Source of the DNA: Nonomuraea glycinis | GTDB lineage: Bacteria > Actinomycetota > Actinomycetes > Streptosporangiales > Streptosporangiaceae | DNA: 64,000 bases | Direction: 5' to 3' | NCBI RefSeq assembly: GCF_014646515.1 | Contig: NZ_BMNK01000004.1 | Span: 52,719-116,718, forward strand | Shown here: one piece after another, positions 25,622 through 32,729 of the stretch | Position numbering within the stretch: the stretch's first letter is position 1 | How the letters are laid out: each line of letters begins with the position of its first letter | Notes under the pieces: model-generated | The model's database searches: none | Told to the model about the DNA's origin: nothing | The model's input: the letters and a program-made list of their open reading frames with translations, nothing else | Made by a program: the position numbers and the translations under genes

Positions 25622-26044
25622 GTGACCACCGCGAACGAACCGCCCGTGACCAGTCCCTCCATCGTGCTGCTCACGCTGGCGCGCCGGATCGAGTCGGAGC
25701 TCAACGCCGCCCTGGCCCCGCTCGACCTCACCGTGAGCAGGCTCGGGCTGCTCGGGCACATCTCGGGGGTGCCCGGGGTGTCGTTCAGCGATCTGGCGCG
25801 GATGTCCGGGACGACGGTGCAGAGCGTCCATGGCGCGGTGAAGGCGCTGGCCGGCGCCGGACTGGTGCGCGACACCACGGCCCGGGCCGGCTCCGCCTCG
25901 GCGATCGAGCTCACGGCCGACGGCACCCGCCTGCTGCGGGCGGCGAAGGACGCGGTGGCGGTGGTCGACGAGCAGCTGTTCGGCCCCGACGCGGACCCGA
26001 TCCAGCGGCAGGTGGCCGAGGCGGTCCGAGCGGCCTTCGGGTGA
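25622..26044 (+). CDS. MarR-family transcriptional regulator
   Basis: The 140-residue protein has the winged-helix core LTVSRLGLLGHISGVPGVSFSDLARMSGTTVQSVHGAVKALAGAGLVRD and a helical dimerisation tail. The start is GTG at 25622; the longer upstream frame has no MarR similarity. Two perfect palindromes lie just beyond its stop, before the membrane protein gene that it probably regulates. Confidence 0.9.
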   Translation: MTTANEPPVTSPSIVLLTLARRIESELNAALAPLDLTVSRLGLLGHISGVPGVSFSDLARMSGTTVQSVHGAVKALAGAGLVRDTTARAGSASAIELTADGTRLLRAAKDAVAVVDEQLFGPDADPIQRQVAEAVRAAFG

Positions 26045-26069
26045 CCTCCTTCTTGAAAGACCCCTCCCT

Positions 26070-26116
26070 TTCAGGCAGCCTGAAGCTTTCGCTGCTAGGC
26101 TTCAGGACACCTGAAG
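26070..26116. promoter_or_regulatory. Paired TTCAGG/CCTGAA palindromes, probable MarR operators
   Basis: Site 1 (26070-26084) has arms TTCAGGC and GCCTGAA around A. Site 2 (26100-26116) has arms CTTCAGG and CCTGAAG around ACA. Their centres are 31 bases apart, three DNA turns, placing both on the same face. They lie between the MarR gene and the membrane protein gene. Confidence 0.75.
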
Positions 26117-26135
26117 GTTGTGGAAGGAGACCGCC

Positions 26136-26579
26136 TTGGAAGGCATCCTGCTGTCCGTGCATGTGCTCGCCGGCATCGTGTTCGTCGGAGGCTCGGCCGT
26201 CGCGGCGAGCCTGTTCCCGCGCTACGCGCCGGTGGCGGCCGGCGCCGCGCCGCCGTCCGAGGAACGGAGCCGGGCCGTGGCCGTCGCGCTGCACCGCATC
26301 ACCCGCGGCTACGGCTTCCTCGGCCTGGTCGTGCCCGTGGTCGGGATCGCCCTGGCCCTCGTCCAGGGCCGGATGAGCGAGATCTGGCTCAACCTCTCCA
26401 TGGTCCTCACCGCCGTCGCGGGCGGCGTGCTGGCCCTGCAGATCTATCCGCGCCAGCGCGACGTGCTCGCCCGGCCCGGCGACGCGAAGGGGCTGCGCCG
26501 GCTGTCCATGCTGGCCGGGGTCTACAACCTGCTGTGGGCCGTCGTGGTCGTGCTGATGATCGTCCGCCCCGGCGCCTGA
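26136..26579 (+). CDS. Four-helix membrane protein (DUF2269-like)
   Basis: The 147-residue protein has four hydrophobic segments, starting LLSVHVLAGIVFVGGSAVAASLF and ending YNLLWAVVVVLMIV. The HVLAG...GG pattern resembles the DUF2269 family. The TTG at 26136 follows GGAAGGAG with a six-base spacer, better than the GTG at 26118. It is likely repressed by the MarR protein encoded upstream through the two palindromes. Function unknown. Confidence 0.8.
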   Translation: MEGILLSVHVLAGIVFVGGSAVAASLFPRYAPVAAGAAPPSEERSRAVAVALHRITRGYGFLGLVVPVVGIALALVQGRMSEIWLNLSMVLTAVAGGVLALQIYPRQRDVLARPGDAKGLRRLSMLAGVYNLLWAVVVVLMIVRPGA

Positions 26580-26656
26580 CACCTTCACCGACACGACCGC
26601 GCCGGCCGCGTCGCCGGTGCGGGTTCGGCGCACCCTGTCGGGGAAGAGGTGGGCTC

Positions 26657-27619
26657 ATGGAACAGTTCGCCGCGATGCCGCTGGCCGGCTGGCAGGACAC
26701 CAAGGAGACGGTGCACCGGTTCTGCCAGGTGATCGGCAAGGTCCGGCTCGCCAGCGGGGTTCGGCGCAATCACTGGTGGAACGCGCCGTTCCATCTCACC
26801 GGGCGAGGTCTCACCACCCGGCCGATGGGCCAGGTCGACGGCAACCCGATCTTCACCATCGACTTCGACTTCCTCGGCCACCGGCTGGTCATCACCACCG
26901 TGGACGGGCGGGAGGTGTCGTTCGGTCTCCCCGGGCGGTCGGTGGCGTCCTTCTACGACGAGACCCAGCGGGCGCTGGACAGCCTGGGCGTGCGGGTGCG
27001 CCTGGACCTGCCGCACCCGTTCGACCTGCCGGACGCGGACCGGCCGTTCGCCGACGACACCGAGCACGCGGCCTACGACCCGATCATGGTCACCCGCTAC
27101 TGGCAGATCCTCAGCCAGGTGAACCTGCTGCTGGAGGAGTTCGCCGCGGGCTACTCCGGCAAGACCAGCCCGGTGCACCACTTCTGGCACACCTTCGACC
27201 TCGCCTGCACCCGCTTCTCCGACCGCCGGATCGACCAGCCGGCCGACGCCGACCCGGTGACCCGGGAGGCGTACTCGCGGGAGGTGATCAGCTCGGGGTT
27301 CTGGTTCGGCGACCCGGCCTTTCCCGAGCCGGCCTTCTACTCCTACACCGCTCCGGAGCCCGAAGGACTCGACGGCGAGCCCCTGGCGCCCGAGGCCGCG
27401 CGGTGGATTCCGCAGCGGGGCGGCCACCTGGCCGTGCTCCGCTATGACGACGCCCGGGCCGAGGCCGACCCGCGCGCCGCCGTCCTCGCCTTCTACGACA
27501 GCGCCTACCAGGCCGGAGCCCGGCGCGCCGGGTGGGACATCCCCCGGTACGCCTGCCCCGGCGGGATCACCGACCCGCGGCCGAACGACGGCATGCGGAC
27601 GGCTCAGGCGCCGCACTAG
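26657..27619 (+). CDS. DUF5996 family protein
   Basis: The 320-residue protein starts MEQFAAMPLAGWQDTKETVHRFCQVIGKVRL and includes RRNHWWNAPFHLTGRGLTT, SPVHHFWHTFDLACTRFSDR and SREVISSGFWFGDPAFPEPAFYSYTAPEP, the characteristic blocks of the DUF5996 family found mostly in actinomycetes. No function is established. Histidine and aspartate clusters could bind a metal. It ends overlapping by four bases the stop of the convergent regulator gene. Confidence 0.88.
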   Translation: MEQFAAMPLAGWQDTKETVHRFCQVIGKVRLASGVRRNHWWNAPFHLTGRGLTTRPMGQVDGNPIFTIDFDFLGHRLVITTVDGREVSFGLPGRSVASFYDETQRALDSLGVRVRLDLPHPFDLPDADRPFADDTEHAAYDPIMVTRYWQILSQVNLLLEEFAAGYSGKTSPVHHFWHTFDLACTRFSDRRIDQPADADPVTREAYSREVISSGFWFGDPAFPEPAFYSYTAPEPEGLDGEPLAPEAARWIPQRGGHLAVLRYDDARAEADPRAAVLAFYDSAYQAGARRAGWDIPRYACPGGITDPRPNDGMRTAQAPH

Positions 27620-28542
27620 TCGCGCCGGTCAGCGTCGATGACCGGGCCGAGGCCGTCGAGCAGCGGTTTCAGGCCGAACTCGAAGAGCCGGTCGAGGTCG
27701 AGGTCGAAGCCGCCGGCCATCTCGCCGACGACCTTCACGAAGCTGGGGTACGCACCCGACGCGACGATGTCCCGCAGGGCGTCCTCCTGCCCGCTCATCC
27801 ACTCGTCCCCGGTGAGCCCGGTGCCGGCGCGCGCCTGCCGTTCGAACTCCAGGTTGGCCGCGATGCCCTGGACGTAGCTGAAGAGCAGGATGTGCACGTG
27901 CATCTTGCCGGCGGCGTCGAGCCGGCCGTCCTCGATCGCGGCCAGGGCCCACTCGGTGTGCCGGAGCAGGCTGGGTGACGGCAGTGGCCTGGTCAGCGAG
28001 GTGACCTTGGCCATCCACGGGTGCGCGCGGTAGGCGGCCCACTGCAGGCGGGCCGACGTCTCCAGGCGGGCGCGCCAGCCGGGCGGGGGCTCCTCGGGCA
28101 GGGGGAACTCCCTGAGCACCGCGTCGATCATCAGCATGAGGAGGTCGTCCTTGCCGCCCACGTGCCGGTAGAGGGACATGGTGGCGGCCCCGAGGCGGCC
28201 GGCGACGCCGCGCATGGTGAGCTCCGGCAACCCGTCGGCGTCGGCGATCTCGATGGCGGCGCGCACGATCCGCTCCCGCGTCAGGTCGTTCTCCGACAGC
28301 AGGGGCCGCCGGGCGGGCGCTCCGCCGTCGCGCGGCCGCGCGACCAGCGTGCCCACGCGCGGCTCGGCGACCACGACGCCTTCCTGCGCCAGGACCGTCA
28401 GCGCCTTGGCGGCGGTGGCCAGGGCGACGCCCCAGTCGCGGGCGAGTTGCCTGGTGGACGGCACCCGGTCGCCGGTGCGCAGCCGCCCGTCGGCTATGCG
28501 GCCCTTGATGTCATCGACGATGCGCGCGTACGGCGGAGCCAT
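27616..28542 (-). CDS. GntR-TetR fusion transcriptional regulator
   Basis: Residues 1-70 form a GntR-type winged helix (YARIVDDIKGRIADGRLRTGDRVPSTRQLARDWGVALATAAKAL). Residues 85-308 form a complete TetR protein, with its own helix-turn-helix (LTMRGVAGRLGAATMSLYRHVGGKDDLL) and a TetR_C ligand domain. Two DNA-binding heads on one polypeptide are a recognised but uncommon actinomycete architecture. It is divergent from a FAD monooxygenase gene and probably represses it. Confidence 0.92.
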   Translation of the reverse strand: MAPPYARIVDDIKGRIADGRLRTGDRVPSTRQLARDWGVALATAAKALTVLAQEGVVVAEPRVGTLVARPRDGGAPARRPLLSENDLTRERIVRAAIEIADADGLPELTMRGVAGRLGAATMSLYRHVGGKDDLLMLMIDAVLREFPLPEEPPPGWRARLETSARLQWAAYRAHPWMAKVTSLTRPLPSPSLLRHTEWALAAIEDGRLDAAGKMHVHILLFSYVQGIAANLEFERQARAGTGLTGDEWMSGQEDALRDIVASGAYPSFVKVVGEMAGGFDLDLDRLFEFGLKPLLDGLGPVIDADRRD

Positions 28543-28555
28543 CGAAAGTCCTTTC

Positions 28556-28614
28556 CTGTACTAGTACAGACTCTACTCGATAACCCTTGTAACGTGCTGT
28601 TTGTACGACGTACA
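28556..28614. promoter_or_regulatory. Two TGTAC palindromes, probable GntR-TetR operators
   Basis: Site 1 (28556-28569) is the perfect CTGTACTAGTACAG. Site 2 (28602-28614) has arms TGTACG and CGTACA around A. A further GCGTACA half-site is at 28623. Centres are 45-46 bases apart, between the divergent regulator and monooxygenase. Confidence 0.75.
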
Positions 28615-28654
28615 TTCACATCGCGTACAACGTCAACAGAGTTTGGAGCGCATC

Positions 28655-29746
28655 ATGAAGGTTCTCGTGTCCGGCGCGAGCGTCGGCGGCCCCGTGTTGG
28701 CCTACTGGCTGCGCGAGCGCGGCTTCGAGGTGACGCTCGTCGAGCGCGCCCCCGCGCCGCGCCTGGGCGGGCAGGCCGTCGACATCCGCGGGGCCGCGCT
28801 GACCGTGGCGGATCGGATGGGCATCCTGGAGCGGGCCACCGCCCTGAGGACGACCATGCGCGGCATGTCGATGGTCGACGGTGACGGCCAGGAGATCATG
28901 CGCAGCACCGAGGAGACGGTCAGCGGGGGCCGGTTCGACAGCCCGGACATCGAGATACTCCGCGACGACCTGACCGCGCTCGTCACGGCGGCGGCCGGCG
29001 CCACCTACCGGTACGGCGACTCGATCGCCGAGCTCACCCAGGACGAGCAGGGGGTGGACGTCACGTTCGAAAGCGGCGGCCGGGGCCGCTACGACTTCGT
29101 GGTCGGCGCCGACGGCCTGCACTCGAACGTCCGGGGCCTCGTCTTCGGCGACGAGTCGCGGTTCCTGCGCCACCTCGGCATGTACGTCGCCATCTTCACC
29201 GCCCCCAACTTCCTGGATCTGGACCACTGGCAGACCTGGCACCGGGACGGCGACGCCGGGTTCGGCCTGTTCAGCGACAGGGACCCGAGTGTGATGCGGG
29301 TCAACCTGGGCTTCGCGGCCGGGCCGATCGACTACGACCACCACGACGTCGACCAGCAGCGGCGCCTGGTCCGGGAGCACTGCGCGAAGCTGCGCTGGGA
29401 GGCGCCGAGGCTGATCGAGGCCATGGACAAGGCCGACGACTTCTACTTCGACGCGATGGCCCAGGTCGAGATGGAGCGCTGGTCGAAGGGCCGGGTCGCG
29501 CTGGTGGGCGACGCCGGCTACTGCGCCTCACCGATGTCGGGCCAGGGCACCAGCCTGGCCATGGTCGGGGCGTACGTCCTGGCGGAGGAGCTGGGCCGGG
29601 AGCCCGCCGGCGCGTTCGACCGCTACGAGCGGCGCCTGCGCCCGTTCGTCGCGCTGAACCAGGCCCTCGCCCTGGAGCAGCAGGAGGGCCAGGGCGCCGC
29701 GCCGGAGAACGTCCAGAGAGCGGCGAACGCCATCACTCTGGACTGA
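28655..29746 (+). CDS. FAD-dependent monooxygenase
   Basis: The 363-residue protein has the dinucleotide-binding start MKVLVSGASVGGPVLAYWL, the DG motif region YDFVVGADGLHSNVR and the FAD-binding VALVGDAGYCASPMSGQGTSLAMVGAYVLAEEL of group A flavin hydroxylases. Relatives include TetX-like and rifampicin monooxygenase-like enzymes, but substrate cannot be predicted. GGAG precedes the ATG at 28655. The gene is controlled by the divergent GntR-TetR regulator by context. Confidence 0.93.
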   Translation: MKVLVSGASVGGPVLAYWLRERGFEVTLVERAPAPRLGGQAVDIRGAALTVADRMGILERATALRTTMRGMSMVDGDGQEIMRSTEETVSGGRFDSPDIEILRDDLTALVTAAAGATYRYGDSIAELTQDEQGVDVTFESGGRGRYDFVVGADGLHSNVRGLVFGDESRFLRHLGMYVAIFTAPNFLDLDHWQTWHRDGDAGFGLFSDRDPSVMRVNLGFAAGPIDYDHHDVDQQRRLVREHCAKLRWEAPRLIEAMDKADDFYFDAMAQVEMERWSKGRVALVGDAGYCASPMSGQGTSLAMVGAYVLAEELGREPAGAFDRYERRLRPFVALNQALALEQQEGQGAAPENVQRAANAITLD

Positions 29747-29747
29747 A

Positions 29748-29776
29748 ATGTCAGAGATTTGTGTTATCTCAGACAT
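29748..29776. promoter_or_regulatory. 11-bp inverted repeat upstream of the GbsR-like gene
   Basis: Arms ATGTCAGAGAT and ATCTCAGACAT (one mismatch) flank TTGTGTT, in a locally AT-rich stretch directly after the monooxygenase stop and 18 bases before the regulator ATG. The position fits autoregulation of the GbsR-like gene and the serine hydrolase behind it. Confidence 0.7.
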
Positions 29777-29794
29777 GTCGGTAATATCGTTCGC

Positions 29795-30298
29795 ATGGCA
29801 TATGAAGTGGAGTTGGCCTTCGCCGACGAGGTGGGGCGTCATTTCGCCCGGCAGAACGCCCTGCCGCCGATGACCGGGCGGGTCGCCGGGTGGCTGATGA
29901 TCTGCGATCCGCCGCAGCAGACCATCGCCGAGCTGAGCGAGGCGCTGCGGGCCAGTCGCAGCGCCATCAGCGGCGCGGTCACCATGCTCGAGGAGTGGTC
30001 CTGGATCCAGCGGTCGAGAGCCGCCGGCGAGCGCGTGGACCGGGTCAGCCTGCATCCCGCGATCTGGCTGAGCATGGTGGACAAGCGGGCGGAGTACACC
30101 TCGCTCGGCGCGCTGGCCCGGCACGGCCTGGACGCGCTCGGCGAGGCCTCCGCGGCCCGCCGGGCGCGCCTGCTGGAGACGGCCGCCTTCGCCCGCTTCC
30201 TCGCCGAGCGGATGCCCGCGCTGGCGGCCGAGTGGCAGGCCTACCGGGAGACCCTGCGCGCCTCGGGCGAGCTGCCCGCCGATTCAAGGACGAGCTGA
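29795..30298 (+). CDS. GbsR/MarR-family transcriptional regulator
   Basis: The 167-residue protein has the GbsR pattern: MTGRVAGWLMICDPPQQTIAELSEALRASRSAISGAVTMLEEWSW, a winged helix, followed by a helical tail. The ATG at 29795 is the first downstream of a near-perfect palindrome. A serine hydrolase gene follows 24 bases after its stop and is probably in the same operon. Confidence 0.88.
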   Translation: MAYEVELAFADEVGRHFARQNALPPMTGRVAGWLMICDPPQQTIAELSEALRASRSAISGAVTMLEEWSWIQRSRAAGERVDRVSLHPAIWLSMVDKRAEYTSLGALARHGLDALGEASAARRARLLETAAFARFLAERMPALAAEWQAYRETLRASGELPADSRTS

Positions 30299-30322
30299 CC
30301 CACCCCGATGAGGAGACCCCTG

Positions 30323-31696
30323 ATGACCTTTGACGTGACCCGCTGGCAGACCCGCTTCGACGAGCTGCGCGCCGCCCACCATGTCCCCGGAGCGTCCCTG
30401 GCCGTGCTGTCCGGCGGTGAGCTGCACGAGCTGGCCGGCGGGGTGCTGCACCGGGGCACCGGGGTGCCGGTGACGACCGACTCACTGTTCCTGTCCGGCT
30501 CGATCGCCAAGGTCTACACCGCCACGCTGGTGATGCAGCTGGTCGACGCCGGCCTGCTGGATCTCGACGCGACCGTGGTGAGCGTGCTGCCCGAGTTCGC
30601 CACGCCGGATCCGGCGGCCACCGCGACCATCACCATCCGGCAACTGCTCAGCCACACCGGCGGCCTGACCTGTGACTTCACTTTCGACTCCGGTCGGGGG
30701 GACGACTGCCTGGCCACCTACGTCAAGGCCGCGGGGCAGGTCGCGCTGGACTGCCCGCCGGGCACGGCCATCTCCTACAGCAGCCTCGGCTACGTCGTGC
30801 TGGGCCGGATCGTCGAGGTGCTGACCGGGCAGACCTGGGACCAGGCGCTGAAGGACCGGCTGCTCACCCCGCTCGGGCTGGGCCGGTCGGTGACGCTGCC
30901 CGAGGAGGCGCTGCGGTTCCAGGTGGCCATGAGCCACCTCGGGGACCCGGGCCGCGACCCCGACCCGGCGCCCGCCTGGGATCTGATGCCGCGTTCGGCG
31001 GGACCGTACGGCCGGGTGATCGTCTCCGCGGGCGACCTCGCCCGCTTCGCCCAGGCGCACCTCGACGGCGGGCGCGGCGTCCTGTCCGCCGGCGCGGTCG
31101 CCGCGATGCGGCGCCGCGAGGTCGACAGCCCGGACAAGTGGACCGTCAGTGCCGACGGCTGGGGCCTGGGCTGGACCCTGTACGACTGGAACGGCGTCTT
31201 CGGCTACGGCCACGACGGCGCGGCCATCGGCCAGTACGCCTACCTGCGCGTCGTCCCGCACGCCGGGGTGGTCGTCGCCCTGATGACCAACGGCGGGGGC
31301 GCCCGGCGGCTGTACGCCGAGCTGTTCCGCGAGTTGCTGGACGAGCTCGCCGGGGTGCGCATGCCGGACCCGTTCGGGCCGGCGGCCGAACCGCCCGTGG
31401 TGGACATGGCGCGGCTGGTGGGCGACTACCGGCGCGAAGGGGTCGTCGTCACCGTCGCCCAGGACGACGACGGCGCGCGCATCCGCTATGCGTTCGTCGA
31501 CGGCATGAAGGACTTCTCGCCGCCGCTGGAGATGGACCTGGTGCCGGTGTCGGAGACGGTCTTCGCCGCGACCGGCGGCGGCTCCTCCTTCAGCGAGGAG
31601 CACGTGCCCGTGGTGTTCTCCACGCTGACCGACGGCACCGACTGCGTGTACATCGGCATGCGCGCCACCCCGAAGAGCGTCCCGATCAGCGGGTGA
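30323..31696 (+). CDS. Serine hydrolase, beta-lactamase superfamily
   Basis: The 457-residue protein has S-x-x-K in LSGSIAKVYTATLVMQLVD, Tyr-Ser-Ser in ISYSSLGYVVLGRIVEVL and a GYGHDGAAIGQYAY segment replacing the KTG box, as in penicillin-binding-protein-like esterases. A C-terminal region of about 100 residues resembles the lipocalin-like appendage of such proteins. GAGGAG is placed correctly for the ATG at 30323, not for the ATG at 30308. It overlaps the convergent hydrolase gene by 11 bases. Confidence 0.9.
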   Translation: MTFDVTRWQTRFDELRAAHHVPGASLAVLSGGELHELAGGVLHRGTGVPVTTDSLFLSGSIAKVYTATLVMQLVDAGLLDLDATVVSVLPEFATPDPAATATITIRQLLSHTGGLTCDFTFDSGRGDDCLATYVKAAGQVALDCPPGTAISYSSLGYVVLGRIVEVLTGQTWDQALKDRLLTPLGLGRSVTLPEEALRFQVAMSHLGDPGRDPDPAPAWDLMPRSAGPYGRVIVSAGDLARFAQAHLDGGRGVLSAGAVAAMRRREVDSPDKWTVSADGWGLGWTLYDWNGVFGYGHDGAAIGQYAYLRVVPHAGVVVALMTNGGGARRLYAELFRELLDELAGVRMPDPFGPAAEPPVVDMARLVGDYRREGVVVTVAQDDDGARIRYAFVDGMKDFSPPLEMDLVPVSETVFAATGGGSSFSEEHVPVVFSTLTDGTDCVYIGMRATPKSVPISG

Positions 31697-32564
31697 GCAG
31701 GTCCCGCAGGGCCTTGGCGAGGTCGGCCGGCGCCTCCTCGGCCATGAAGTGGCCCCAGGTGACGGGGATGTGACGCAGGTCCGGCGCCCAGGCGCGCCAC
31801 AGCGCCGCCGCGTCGAAGCCGAGCGCGCTCCCCCAGTCCTGCTGCAGGACGGTGACCGGCATCCGCAGCCGGTTCCCGGCGGCGCGGTCGGCCTGGTCGT
31901 GCTCGACGTCGATGCCGGCGGAGGCGCGGTAGTCGGCCACGATCGAGTTCACGGCCGCGCGGGAGGCGTCCAGGTAGGCGGCGCGGACGTCGGCCGGGAT
32001 CGCCTGCGGGTCGCCCGCCCAGATGTCGAGGAAGTGGCCGAAGAAGGCGTCCGGACTGGCGGCGATCAGCCGCTCGGGCAGGCCCGGCGGCTGGGCCATC
32101 AGGTAGAGGTGGAAGCCGACGGCGGCGGTGGTGCCGTGCATGACGTCCCACATGTCCAGGGTGGGCAGCACGTCGAGGCAGGCCAGGTGCGTGATCGTCC
32201 GGGGGTGGTCCAGGCCGGCGCGGAAGGCGACCAGGGCGCCGCGGTCGTGCCCGGCCAGCGCGAACCGGTCATGCCCCAGCTCCCGGGCGAGGGTGACGAT
32301 GTCGGCCGCCATGGTGCGTTTGGCGTACACGCTGCCGTCGGTCTCGGCCGGTTTGTCGCTGGCGCCGTAACCGCGCAGGTCGGGGCATATCACGGTGTGG
32401 TCGGCGGCCAGGTCGGCGGCCACGTGCCGCCACATCAGGTGTGTCTGCGGGAAACCGTGCAGCAGCACGATCGGGCTGCCGGCGCCGCCGACGGCGGCGT
32501 TCAGTGACACGCCGTCGGCGACGGGCACCCGTTGGTAGTCGAAGCCGGTGATGACAGGCGCCAT
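31686..32564 (-). CDS. Alpha/beta hydrolase, haloacetate dehalogenase-like
   Basis: The 292-residue protein has HGFPQTHLMWRHVA, PDLRGYGASDKP and the elbow AGHDRGALVAFR, where an aspartate occupies the nucleophile position as in haloalkane/haloacetate dehalogenases and epoxide hydrolases. The base lies in VTWGHFMAEEAPADLA. A dehalogenase role is a family inference. AAAGGG precedes the ATG at 32564. It is divergent from the SARP-family regulator. Confidence 0.88.
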   Translation of the reverse strand: MAPVITGFDYQRVPVADGVSLNAAVGGAGSPIVLLHGFPQTHLMWRHVAADLAADHTVICPDLRGYGASDKPAETDGSVYAKRTMAADIVTLARELGHDRFALAGHDRGALVAFRAGLDHPRTITHLACLDVLPTLDMWDVMHGTTAAVGFHLYLMAQPPGLPERLIAASPDAFFGHFLDIWAGDPQAIPADVRAAYLDASRAAVNSIVADYRASAGIDVEHDQADRAAGNRLRMPVTVLQQDWGSALGFDAAALWRAWAPDLRHIPVTWGHFMAEEAPADLAKALRDLLTR

Positions 32565-32653
32565 GGTGTTGCCCTTTCGTCGGTTGCTCTCAGCCTGCCG
32601 GGCGTGAATGAGCATCCGGTCAGCGCGCTAGCGTGACCTGGAGGAAGGGACGG

Positions 32654-32706
32654 TCGGACGCTGGAGAAGGCACGGTCGGACGCTGGGAAGAAGGGGCTGT
32701 CTGACG
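32654..32706 (+). repeat. Three direct TCGGACG repeats before the SARP gene
   Basis: TCGGACG at 32654 and 32676 and TCTGACG at 32700 are spaced 22 and 24 bases apart, each followed by CTGG. SARP regulators bind heptameric direct repeats spaced by 11 or 22 bases. The last copy is 24 bases before the GTG start. The flanks also repeat. Confidence 0.55.
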
Positions 32707-32729
32707 CTGGGAGGAAAGGGCGGGCGGAC

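Noticed and set aside
24316..25926. Longer serine hydrolase starting at 25926
   Set aside because: The extra 168 codons lie antisense to the MarR gene and show no homology; GGAGAGG marks the ATG at 25422.
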